DNA of 24,747 nt from Nanobdellota archaeon (GTDB taxonomy: Archaea; Nanobdellota; Nanobdellia; Woesearchaeales; JAHJBD01). Positions 1 through 6,858 of the stretch are shown here, one piece after another. The first letter of the stretch is position 1. Every line of letters begins with the position of its first letter. The notes beneath the pieces were generated by a model. The model did not search any database and was not told where the DNA came from. It was given only the letters and a program-made list of their open reading frames with translations. The stretch covers positions 1-24,747 of the forward strand of contig JAHJBD010000074.1 in the NCBI GenBank assembly GCA_018813725.1, given 5' to 3'. Both the position numbers and the translations under genes were made by a program.

Positions 1-14
1 GAATACGAAGAAAA

Positions 15-22
15 CTTTAAAT
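15..22 (+). promoter_or_regulatory. TATA-like box of the first operon
   Basis: CTTTAAAT is centred about 27 bp before the ATG at 46. That is the spacing of an archaeal TATA box whose transcript starts at the start codon. No Shine-Dalgarno sequence lies between, so the first gene is probably leaderless. Confidence 0.6.
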
Positions 23-45
23 AACCTACACAAATTCACTTTGTG

Positions 46-606
46 ATGGCAAAAAAAAACAATACAGGCAAGTACATGGTCATCTTTATGGCTGTGATAA
101 TGATCAGTTCGGTCTTTGGAGTGATTTTCTATGGTTACGACAGCCAAAGTACAACAATCAAGTATGGTGATTACAAGTTTACAAGAACAGAACAAGGCTG
201 GAGCATGAACACAAGGGCACAGCAGTTTTTTTTTGATTACCTGCCACAGGAAGTTGATTTCTTGAATATCAGTGACAGCGTAGAACAGAGGCTTATTGAT
301 ACGCTTGAAATAGACATCACCTCAGAGTTCAATGATACAAATACTGATGTGATCGCATACTCTGCTTATTCTATGGCTCAAAACCTGCCTCAGAAATATG
401 TAAGGTTTGGGTTTACGACCAATACGAGCTATGCCTTGATAAGATGCGATGATGCTACTGTGGCAATACCTGTGATTTATTTCCAGTCATCAAATGAGAC
501 AAGCATTATTGAAGAAGATAATTGCGTAATGGCAAAGTCAAGAGACCAATTTGATTTTAACAGGATAAAAGACAGGATACTATATAGCATATTGGGTGTT
601 ATCTGA
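46..606 (+). CDS. Membrane-anchored protein of unknown function, paralog of its neighbour (copy 1)
   Basis: I do not recognise a named family. The 186-residue protein has a Lys/Asn-rich N-terminus, one hydrophobic segment at about residues 10-30 and a soluble remainder that probably faces outside. The ATG at 46 is preferred over the adjoining GTG at 43 because it sits 27 bp after a TATA box. The C-terminal third has two cysteines (134 and 160), an NET sequon, an EDNC motif and a final amphipathic stretch ending in ILGVI. The same features occur in the same order in the next gene, so the two are probably tandem paralogs. The stop overlaps the next start by one base (TGATG), which indicates an operon. 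The paired cysteines could form a disulfide; this is inference. Possible roles are cell-surface structure or assembly. Confidence 0.8.
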   Translation: MAKKNNTGKYMVIFMAVIMISSVFGVIFYGYDSQSTTIKYGDYKFTRTEQGWSMNTRAQQFFFDYLPQEVDFLNISDSVEQRLIDTLEIDITSEFNDTNTDVIAYSAYSMAQNLPQKYVRFGFTTNTSYALIRCDDATVAIPVIYFQSSNETSIIEEDNCVMAKSRDQFDFNRIKDRILYSILGVI

Positions 607-1277
607 TGGAAGAAGAGGTCATAATTAAAAAATCGTCTGATAAGCTTATTGTCGGTTTTGTCATCGCAGTGATATTGATAATAGCTGTGATATTCTCCAT
701 GAGATTTCTTGTCAAAGAGCCTGCACCAAAGACTATCGATGACTTGCATAGGTTAAACCTAGATGGGAAGCTTGATACACAACAAGGTTACCTATATAAT
801 GGATATTCGTTTGTGAATTATGATGGTATCTGGTATACGCAGATAATGTCTCCAAAAGGTACAAGGATGTACGACAGTGCCTTTAGGTTTGGACCAAGAG
901 AAGCAGAAGATGTACCGATTATCGGAAGGCTTGATGCTACGCTATTTAATAGAGCTTCCACTTATTATGTGACATTTGATCCTTTGGGAAGCCAATTCAA
1001 CTATGTGGCTGTAGCTGTTGCAGACATAAACCAGAACATGATGAAAGTTTTTGAAAAGACACCTATCGCTGCCTGCGACAAGAACGAGACTGAAGCTTGC
1101 AATGAAAGGCCGATTATTGACTGTTCTAATACTAAAGATCTTGTATTCTACATAAAGGAAAAGAATGAGACTAGAGTTTATATTGAAGATAATTGCATAA
1201 ACATCGAGGGAAGCCAAGCTGAGATGGTCAGGGCAGTTGACAAGCTGCTTTTCGTACTTTACGGAATTTCAGAATGA
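606..1277 (+). CDS. Membrane-anchored protein of unknown function, paralog of its neighbour (copy 2)
   Basis: This 223-residue protein has a short charged N-terminus, a transmembrane segment at about residues 14-34 and a soluble domain. It aligns by eye with the preceding protein: a GYSF...GIW stretch matches DYKF...QGW, a YVAVAVADINQNM stretch matches VIAYSAYSMAQNL, and the last third shares Cys, NET, EDNC and a terminal D-x-x-L-hydrophobic motif. Cysteines 173 and 197 correspond to the pair in copy 1; an extra pair, 157 and 165, lies in a small NET-containing loop absent from copy 1. The start overlaps the previous stop by one base and the stop overlaps the methyltransferase start by four (ATGA). 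Function is unknown; an extracytoplasmic, possibly disulfide-stabilised domain is likely. Confidence 0.8.
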   Translation: MEEEVIIKKSSDKLIVGFVIAVILIIAVIFSMRFLVKEPAPKTIDDLHRLNLDGKLDTQQGYLYNGYSFVNYDGIWYTQIMSPKGTRMYDSAFRFGPREAEDVPIIGRLDATLFNRASTYYVTFDPLGSQFNYVAVAVADINQNMMKVFEKTPIAACDKNETEACNERPIIDCSNTKDLVFYIKEKNETRVYIEDNCINIEGSQAEMVRAVDKLLFVLYGISE

Positions 1278-1864
1278 AAGAGCATTATTATACAGAAAAA
1301 CCAACAAGCGAACTAAGGATAAGCACTATCAAAGCAAGGTTAAGGGGCAGGGAGTTTACATTCAAGACTGGCTCTGGAGTTTTTTCTATAAAACATATTG
1401 ATAACGGCACTCAATTGCTGATAGATAATGCTATAGTTACTGACGGCCAAAGGATACTTGATCTAGGATGTGGTTATGGGCCTGTGGGTATCGCTTTAAA
1501 GAAAATATTTCCCAAGTGCGAAGTAGTGCTTACTGATATCAATGAGAGAGCAATCAAGCTTGCACGCCAGAATGCAAAGCTTAATGGTGTCCAAGTTGAT
1601 TTGGTGCAAGGTGATAAATATTCTAGTGTTACAGGCAAGTTTGATGTTATCTTGGTAAATCCTCCGCAGAATGCTGGTAAAGATGTATGTTTTGAGATGA
1701 TAGTTCTTGCAAAAGATTACCTAAATGACGGCGGATCTTTGCAGCTAGTCGCAAGGCATCAGAAAGGCGGCAAGTCACTTTCTTCAAAGATGGAAGAAGT
1801 ATTCGGGAATGTTGATATTGTCAAAAGAGGCGGCGGGTTTAGGGTCTATATCTCTCAGAATTAA
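1274..1864 (+). CDS. Class I SAM-dependent methyltransferase, MJ0882/RsmC-like
   Basis: The protein has 196 residues, the usual length for the archaeal MJ0882 family, which is related to the C-terminal half of the bacterial 16S rRNA guanine-N2 methyltransferase RsmC. The N-terminal HYYTEKP and the TGSGVFS segment are typical of the family. The SAM-binding motif I is LDLGCGYGPVG at residues 62-72, followed by an acidic end of strand 2 (LTDIN, 86-90) and the catalytic-type NPPQ motif at 129-132, which is usual for enzymes acting on an exocyclic amino group. The likely reaction is N2-methylation of a guanine in rRNA; the exact target is not shown by sequence. It is translationally coupled to the gene before it by an ATGA overlap. 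Its TAA stop lies in a TTAA whose other strand is the stop of the convergent gene. Confidence 0.85.
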   Translation: MKEHYYTEKPTSELRISTIKARLRGREFTFKTGSGVFSIKHIDNGTQLLIDNAIVTDGQRILDLGCGYGPVGIALKKIFPKCEVVLTDINERAIKLARQNAKLNGVQVDLVQGDKYSSVTGKFDVILVNPPQNAGKDVCFEMIVLAKDYLNDGGSLQLVARHQKGGKSLSSKMEEVFGNVDIVKRGGGFRVYISQN

Positions 1865-2154
1865 TCAATCTTTGAAAGAAAAGGTTTACCTGTATCTGGG
1901 TCAATAAGATCAAATGTATGTGCAAGCACTGTATGTTCTAAAGCTGGCTGGTGGAGCACTACTTCAACCTTGCCGTCAGACCAAAGCTGGATGTCCCTTA
2001 CTTCAACTACTCCATATATAGGTAGCATCCTTGTGTTAACCTGGTATCTATCACCTATAGAAATTGAACCATAATCTACCAAAGGGACGTAGGATTCGTC
2101 TACCAAAGTTGAATGTATTACCATCTCTGGATGCATGACAAGAGAAAAATGCAT
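1861..2154 (-). CDS. Small conserved-looking protein of unknown function
   Basis: This is a 97-residue ORF, beta-rich by eye, with no membrane segment, no cysteine and no motif I recognise. The middle reads as short alternating hydrophobic strands (SISIGDRYQV, GVVEVRDIQLW, KVEVVLH), which suggests a small barrel or sandwich domain. The start is uncertain. A TATA-like TTTATAAA at 2160-2167 is too close to the ATG at 2154 but about 27 bp from the in-frame ATG at 2136, so a leaderless 91-residue form is possible. Alternatively the gene is read from the upstream CARF-like gene, 14 nt away. The stop codon overlaps that of the methyltransferase, tail to tail. Confidence 0.65.
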   Translation of the reverse strand: MHFSLVMHPEMVIHSTLVDESYVPLVDYGSISIGDRYQVNTRMLPIYGVVEVRDIQLWSDGKVEVVLHQPALEHTVLAHTFDLIDPDTGKPFLSKID

Positions 2155-2168
2155 TTAAGTTTATAAAG

Positions 2169-2519
2169 CTAAATATCCTTTACGCCTTCTTTGGTGAGTA
2201 TCACAAACCTTAATCCAACACCTAACTTAGAAACTGCTGAAAGCAGAGCAGTGTGCAGTTTTCCAGTGCCTGATACAATATTTACAGCAACCTCAAAGTC
2301 AGTCACTTTTCCTTTCAATGCATTATGGATGTCCTGAGCAAGATCAGGGATGTGCTTGTTTTCATCAATCTTGATAATATCAGCATTTTTTGATGTTTTC
2401 AGGTTTGCTACGTCTGATGTAATAACAAAGACTTTGTCCCAGTTTTCTCCATCTATGACACGCTGTACATGAGCCTGTGTGCCTGTGTCAGAGCCAAAAC
2501 ATGCAATTAGTTCAGTCAT
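2169..2519 (-). CDS. Small Rossmann-like protein, possible stand-alone CARF-like domain
   Basis: The 116-residue protein is a single alpha/beta domain. It opens with a hydrophobic strand and a glycine/threonine loop (IACFGSDTGT, residues 5-14), then a second strand VFVITSD. Near the C-terminus is VNIVSGTGKLHTALLSA followed by GVGLRFVIL. The N-x-x-S-G-T-G-K helix cap resembles the ligand-binding motif of CARF domains (Csa3/Csx1 type), which bind cyclic oligoadenylates. No HTH, HEPN or nuclease domain is attached and no CRISPR array or cas gene is in the window. CARF membership is inference from pattern; another small nucleotide-binding Rossmann family is possible. A TATA-like box about 27 bp upstream and no SD suggest a leaderless transcript, probably including the next gene. 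Confidence 0.7.
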   Translation of the reverse strand: MTELIACFGSDTGTQAHVQRVIDGENWDKVFVITSDVANLKTSKNADIIKIDENKHIPDLAQDIHNALKGKVTDFEVAVNIVSGTGKLHTALLSAVSKLGVGLRFVILTKEGVKDI

Positions 2520-2540
2520 AGAAAAAAGGAGGGTTTACGG

Positions 2541-2551
2541 CTTTAAATATT
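2541..2551 (-). promoter_or_regulatory. TATA-like box of the CARF-like gene
   Basis: On the minus strand this reads AATATTTAAAG, centred about 27 bp upstream of the ATG at 2519. There is no Shine-Dalgarno sequence in between, in keeping with a leaderless start. Confidence 0.5.
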
Positions 2552-2554
2552 TAA

Positions 2555-3181
2555 TCATATCCTTCCAGATTTGAGGTATTGGTCAATGTCTTCTTTTTCA
2601 AGATGGGTCTTTGAAGAGAATCTCTTTTGCTGTGTGTGCTTCTGCTTTTTTAGCTGCAGGCCATACAATAAACCAGTGGCAAGCCCTGCCAGATGAGCGA
2701 TATTTGCAATGCCATGTGGAACAAAGATTCCGAAAATGTCAACCATCGCTATTACAATTGTCGCAACCCATAAAGGCATGGGAACAATAGCTAAAAATAA
2801 TAATTTTAGATCAGGCATCAATATTGCAGTAACACCCATCATGCCCATGATTGCGCCTGATGCGCCTAATGCGCTTGCATAAAAGAAACTTGATGCGAAT
2901 GATGCGATTATACCTGACAAGAAATATATGATAAGGAATCTTTTTGTGCCTATCCTTGATTCAAGCATAGGTCCAAAGATATACAAGACATACATGTTAA
3001 AAGCAAGGTGCATCCCGCCGCCGTGAAGAAACATCGAGGTTACGGCTATCCATGGCCTTGAGAATATGTCTGCTCCAACAAGCATGAATGTACTTGTGAA
3101 ATCAGGGCCAAGAATGATCTGCAAAATGAATACCACAATGTTTGCTATCAACAATGGGATTACTGCATTCTTGAGTTTCAT
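2555..3181 (-). CDS. Rhomboid-family intramembrane serine protease
   Basis: This 208-residue polytopic protein is the core rhomboid fold, which cleaves transmembrane segments of substrate proteins in the lipid bilayer. Counted from the ATG at 3181 it has the oxyanion-side His58 and Asn62 (HLAFN), the catalytic Ser108 in GASGA, and the catalytic His163 in the last core helix (AHLAG). About six transmembrane helices are visible, then a charged tail from about residue 177 rich in Lys and Gln. The start at 3181 is chosen because it follows the upstream stop by one base (TAACATG); a longer reading would overlap the neighbour with non-rhomboid residues. It appears co-transcribed with the five-helix protein before it, which may be a partner or substrate (inference). 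Confidence 0.92.
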   Translation of the reverse strand: MKLKNAVIPLLIANIVVFILQIILGPDFTSTFMLVGADIFSRPWIAVTSMFLHGGGMHLAFNMYVLYIFGPMLESRIGTKRFLIIYFLSGIIASFASSFFYASALGASGAIMGMMGVTAILMPDLKLLFLAIVPMPLWVATIVIAMVDIFGIFVPHGIANIAHLAGLATGLLYGLQLKKQKHTQQKRFSSKTHLEKEDIDQYLKSGRI

Positions 3182-3182
3182 G

Positions 3183-3830
3183 TTACATAGGTGGTGGTGA
3201 CTTGGATTTAAACATATCGTCCATATCAAAGTTTTCCTGACCTATCGGTCCACCGCCGATCTCTTTTGTGCCTACATCAAACTTATCTGGCTTGAACGCG
3301 TCTCCCCCTGCATCTTTTGTTGATTCTGGAAGAAAGTGCCTAACAATTGTCTTAAAGATAAGCAGAACAAAAAATATGATTGTAACATCTAATATGATTA
3401 TCAAGTTAACTTCCAAAAGGTCATAACCCCAAAGTATGAGATACATAGTGAGAAAATAGATTACGTATGGGGAGCCAAGAAGGAAACTTACCTTTTCTAC
3501 TGCCTTATGGGTGAATGCGACATAACATACGATTATACCGTAGAGTACAAACAAGCTCATGATGATTATCTTTCCTGACTTTCCCTGAATCGAACCTGCA
3601 AACAAGTCTCTTAATATTCCTAAAGTTACCCATATCAGGACAAAACCATTGCCTAAAGCAGTATTCCAGCCAAGCTTTTCCTGCTTGTGAGTGCCAAAAT
3701 ATAACTCAAGAAGTATCCATAAGAGAACAACAGGCGCAAGCAGCCACATAACACTCCAATCCTTGGAGATTGCTGTGAAAATCTGCATAAAACCTTTAAG
3801 CATCTCTTGGATAAAAGGGTGGAATGCCAT
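3183..3830 (-). CDS. Five-helix integral membrane protein of unknown function
   Basis: The 215-residue protein has about five hydrophobic helices (near residues 25-46, 57-79, 87-106, 114-135 and 138-162) and then a soluble tail of about 50 residues rich in Gly, Asp, Pro and Lys, ending SKSPPPM. I know no functional motif in it. The ATG at 3830 lies 27 bp after a good TATA box, so the gene is probably leaderless and is the first of a two-gene unit with the rhomboid protease one base downstream. The pairing suggests a role in membrane protein handling, but this is only context. Confidence 0.8.
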   Translation of the reverse strand: MAFHPFIQEMLKGFMQIFTAISKDWSVMWLLAPVVLLWILLELYFGTHKQEKLGWNTALGNGFVLIWVTLGILRDLFAGSIQGKSGKIIIMSLFVLYGIIVCYVAFTHKAVEKVSFLLGSPYVIYFLTMYLILWGYDLLEVNLIIILDVTIIFFVLLIFKTIVRHFLPESTKDAGGDAFKPDKFDVGTKEIGGGPIGQENFDMDDMFKSKSPPPM

Positions 3831-3852
3831 ATGGTCCTAACTTAGATTCTTT

Positions 3853-3862
3853 GTTTATAAAC
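3853..3862 (-). promoter_or_regulatory. TATA box for the membrane protein-rhomboid unit
   Basis: The self-complementary GTTTATAAAC is centred 27 bp from the minus-strand ATG at 3830. It shares the 135-bp divergent gap with the pyrG promoter. Confidence 0.65.
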
Positions 3863-3879
3863 CTTTTGAAAACAATAAA

Positions 3880-3889
3880 CTTTATAAAC
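3880..3889 (+). promoter_or_regulatory. TATA box of pyrG
   Basis: CTTTATAAAC predicts a transcript start near 3910 and a leader of about 55 nt, unlike the leaderless genes nearby. The leader ends in a strong Shine-Dalgarno sequence. Confidence 0.6.
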
Positions 3890-3951
3890 AATTATTCACA
3901 TACGTCTTTAATGCGACGCAGAAATATTGCAATTAATTCTAAGTTTTCACA

Positions 3952-3959
3952 AGGAGGTG
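3952..3959 (+). promoter_or_regulatory. Shine-Dalgarno of pyrG
   Basis: AGGAGGTG lies 6 nt before the ATG at 3966. It decides the start against the longer in-frame reading from a TTG at 3927, which would add 13 non-conserved residues. Confidence 0.85.
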
Positions 3960-3965
3960 CTATCT

Positions 3966-5678
3966 ATGACTAAGTTTGTTGTTGTAGTTGGCGGAGTCAT
4001 CTCAGGAGTAGGAAAAGGGGTAACCTCATCTTCTATCGCCAAGATATTAAAAGAATGCGGATATAGTGTTACTGCAATAAAGATTGACCCATACATAAAT
4101 TACGATGCTGGAACATTAAGGCCAACTGAACACGGCGAGGTTTGGGTAACTGATGACGGCGGAGAGATTGACCAGGATCTTGGAAATTATGAAAGGTTCC
4201 TGGACATTGACATCCCAAAGAAGAATAACCTTACCACCGGCCAAATCTACAAGACAGTGATTGACAAGGAAAGGGCAGGCGAATACCTTGGAAATACAGT
4301 CCAGTTCATACCGCATATTCCAGAAGAGATCAAGAAGCGCATACTTGAAGCTGCAAAAGGTTATGATTTTGGTATTATTGAGATAGGTGGGACAGTAGGT
4401 GATTATGAGAACATCCCGTACTTGTTTGCCACAAAGAGCATGGAAAGGGACCTTGGTAAGCAAAATATTGTGCATGTCCTGATAACATATCTTCCTATCC
4501 CAGGTAACATTGAGGAGATGAAGACAAAACCAACTCAGCAGGCGATAAGGCTATTATCTGAGATGGGAATTCTTCCAGATTTTATTATATGCAGAGCCAA
4601 AGTTCCACTAGATGATGTAAGGAAAAAGAAGATTGAAGTCTATGCCAACATCAGGTCAGGGCATGTGATATCAGAGCCAGATATTGATACTATATATAGG
4701 ATTCCTTTAGATCTTGAGAAAGAGAGTTTCAGCACTAAACTGCTTAATGAGTTTGGAATGAAACCATTGAAGAAACCAAATTTCTCAAAATGGGAGAAAA
4801 GTGTTGAAGCGATAACCAAGAGCAAAGATGAAATTAATATCGCTATTGTAGGAAAATACGTTGATATTGGAGAATTCAGCCTGACTGACAGTTATATATC
4901 AGTCAGCCATGCATTGATACATGCAGGAGCTGCCATAAACAAAAGAGTAAAGATCACATGGGTTGATTCTAAGAAGTTTGAGAAGGACAGCAAAGCTGTG
5001 AATGAGCTGAAAAATGTTGACGGTATTGTAATTCCCGGCGGTTTTGGGTCCAGCGGTGTTGAAGGAAAGATCAAGGCTATTAAGTTTGCAAGGGAGAATA
5101 GGGTTCCTTTCTTGGGATTGTGTTATGGCCTGCAACTAGCAGTTGTTGAATTTGCAAGAAATGTATGCGATATGAAAGATGCCAACACAACTGAAGTTAA
5201 CCCAAAAACAGGGTTTCCGGTCATTGATATCATAGAAAGCCAGAAAGAACTGATGAAGAAACATGAGTATGGCGGAACAATGAGGCTGGGCGCTTATGCA
5301 GCAAACCTAAAAGAAGGGACAAAAGTACTGCAGCTCTACAAAGATTCTAAAAGGCTTGAAAAGGACCAAGCAAGGCTTGAGGAGTTGCGGGCAGATAAAG
5401 GTCAGGGCTTTAGATTAGGAAAGATCACTGAGAAGAATGTAGTACTAGAAAGACACAGGCACAGATATGAAGTAAATCCAAAGTTTGTGCCTCAGTTAGA
5501 AAAATGCGGATTAAGGTTCTCAGGTTATCATGAAAGGTTTGACAATACAAAACTTATGGAATTTATCGAACTTGAGGGTCACCCGTATTTTGTTGCAACT
5601 CAGAGCCATCCTGAATTCAAGTCAAGGCTTGAGGATCCGGCACCATTATTCTTAGGTTTGGTCAAAGCATGCAAATAA
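3966..5678 (+). CDS. pyrG: CTP synthase
   Basis: The enzyme converts UTP to CTP using ATP and glutamine. The N-terminal synthetase domain opens with GGVISGVGKG (residues 9-18, P-loop-like) and has IDPYINYDAGT, HGEVWVTDDG and the EIGGTVGDYE region at 139-148. The C-terminal class I glutamine amidotransferase domain starts near 291. It has the oxyanion strand PGGFGSSG (357-364), nucleophile Cys386 in GLCYGLQ, and the His548/Glu550 pair in SHPE. At 570 residues it is longer than the usual 535-550. The excess is a charged helical stretch at about 456-490, just before the conserved RHRHRYEVN. The gene has its own promoter and strong SD. UMP kinase lies in the same block downstream of secF-secD, so two steps of pyrimidine nucleotide synthesis are close together. 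Confidence 0.97.
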   Translation: MTKFVVVVGGVISGVGKGVTSSSIAKILKECGYSVTAIKIDPYINYDAGTLRPTEHGEVWVTDDGGEIDQDLGNYERFLDIDIPKKNNLTTGQIYKTVIDKERAGEYLGNTVQFIPHIPEEIKKRILEAAKGYDFGIIEIGGTVGDYENIPYLFATKSMERDLGKQNIVHVLITYLPIPGNIEEMKTKPTQQAIRLLSEMGILPDFIICRAKVPLDDVRKKKIEVYANIRSGHVISEPDIDTIYRIPLDLEKESFSTKLLNEFGMKPLKKPNFSKWEKSVEAITKSKDEINIAIVGKYVDIGEFSLTDSYISVSHALIHAGAAINKRVKITWVDSKKFEKDSKAVNELKNVDGIVIPGGFGSSGVEGKIKAIKFARENRVPFLGLCYGLQLAVVEFARNVCDMKDANTTEVNPKTGFPVIDIIESQKELMKKHEYGGTMRLGAYAANLKEGTKVLQLYKDSKRLEKDQARLEELRADKGQGFRLGKITEKNVVLERHRHRYEVNPKFVPQLEKCGLRFSGYHERFDNTKLMEFIELEGHPYFVATQSHPEFKSRLEDPAPLFLGLVKACK

Positions 5679-5704
5679 TCGGCCAAAACATATGATTATA
5701 GTAA

Positions 5705-5714
5705 CCTTTAAAAA
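5705..5714 (+). promoter_or_regulatory. TATA-like box of secF-secD
   Basis: CCTTTAAAAA is centred about 30 bp before the ATG at 5740, so a leader of only a few bases is expected. secD overlaps secF and probably has no promoter of its own. Confidence 0.5.
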
Positions 5715-5739
5715 CGAGATAAAATTTTAGCTGGTAAAC

Positions 5740-6858
5740 ATGGATGAAAGGGAGGATATCAAAGAAGTAATTGAGGGCAGCACTGAAGAGATTAAACAGG
5801 AGACTGAAGAGATCAAGGAAAGTGTTGGCGACCAGGTTGAAGCTGTCAAGGAAGAGATAAGAAAAGAGGTAGAAGAGGTTAAGGAAGAGATAAAAGCTGA
5901 GATCCAGGAAGCTAAACAAGAGATCAAAAAGGAGATCAAACAGGATACAAAACCTAAAGAAAAATTCAGTATCAAAAAGTTCTATGATCAACAGTACAAG
6001 AAACTTCTAATCATCCCATTCTTAATGTTGGTTTTTGCGATCATTGTAATAGGTGTTCAGACTGCAAGGACTGGCGACTACATAATCAAAGATGTCACGC
6101 TTAAAGGCGGAGTCACGTTGACTGTACCTATCGAAGAAGTTAACCTTGATGAACTGACTGAGGGGATTAAACAAGATTTCCCAGAAAAGGATATACTCAT
6201 AAGGTACTTGAATCTGGCAGAAGATCAAAAGACGATCGCGATAACTGCTGATATTGATGGAACAAACCTAGAAGAGTTTAATTCTTTCAAGGCTTCTGTT
6301 GAAAATAACATAGGAAAAGAACTATTAGAAGGGGGATACACAGTTGAAGTGATAGGCTCATCTTTAGGCAGCAGCTTCTTTAAGGAGACCATAAGGGCTG
6401 TCTTGATAGCTTTCTTGTTCATGGGTATTGTGGTATTCTTATATTTTAGGACATTTGTTCCAAGCATGGCAGTGATACTTGCCGCTGCATCTGATATTAT
6501 AGTAACATTAGCTATCGTTGACCTGATGGGCATCAGGATAGGTACTGCTGGTATTGCAGCTTTCCTAATGTTGATTGGTTATTCTGTTGATACCGATATC
6601 TTGCTTTCAACAAAGCTGCTAAAAAGAAAAGAAGGTTCTGTATATGACAGGACTTTAGGCGCTTTACAGACAGGCCTTACAATGACACTTACAACAATGG
6701 CTGCTGCTCTTGTTGCTCTTATGCTATCACAATCAGATATAATAAGCCAGATAATGACAATCATATTGATAGGATTAGCTGTTGACCTGATCAATACATG
6801 GATCCAGAACGTTGGAATATTAAGATTATATTTGGAGAAGAAACATGGGAAGAACTAA
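5740..6858 (+). CDS. secF: Protein translocation subunit SecF with N-terminal coiled coil
   Basis: SecF works with SecD at the SecYEG channel and helps complete export, driven by an ion gradient in bacteria. Residues 1 to about 70 are an uninterrupted Glu/Lys/Ile heptad-like helix with no prolines, predicted to be a cytosolic coiled coil. This is unusual for SecF and explains its 372 residues, against about 290-300 for plain archaeal forms. The first membrane helix is near 88-106. The extracytoplasmic domain has LKGGVTLTV at 121-129. Five further helices begin near 214 and include the RND-type core with GYSVDTDILLSTK. The stop lies 14 nt inside secD, so the two are coupled. secF before secD is the archaeal order. 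Confidence 0.93.
   Translation: MDEREDIKEVIEGSTEEIKQETEEIKESVGDQVEAVKEEIRKEVEEVKEEIKAEIQEAKQEIKKEIKQDTKPKEKFSIKKFYDQQYKKLLIIPFLMLVFAIIVIGVQTARTGDYIIKDVTLKGGVTLTVPIEEVNLDELTEGIKQDFPEKDILIRYLNLAEDQKTIAITADIDGTNLEEFNSFKASVENNIGKELLEGGYTVEVIGSSLGSSFFKETIRAVLIAFLFMGIVVFLYFRTFVPSMAVILAAASDIIVTLAIVDLMGIRIGTAGIAAFLMLIGYSVDTDILLSTKLLKRKEGSVYDRTLGALQTGLTMTLTTMAAALVALMLSQSDIISQIMTIILIGLAVDLINTWIQNVGILRLYLEKKHGKN

Noticed and set aside
3927..3965. N-terminal extension of CTP synthase from a TTG
   Set aside because: An SD directly before the ATG at 3966 and the conserved start MTKFVVVVGG make the shorter form the right one.
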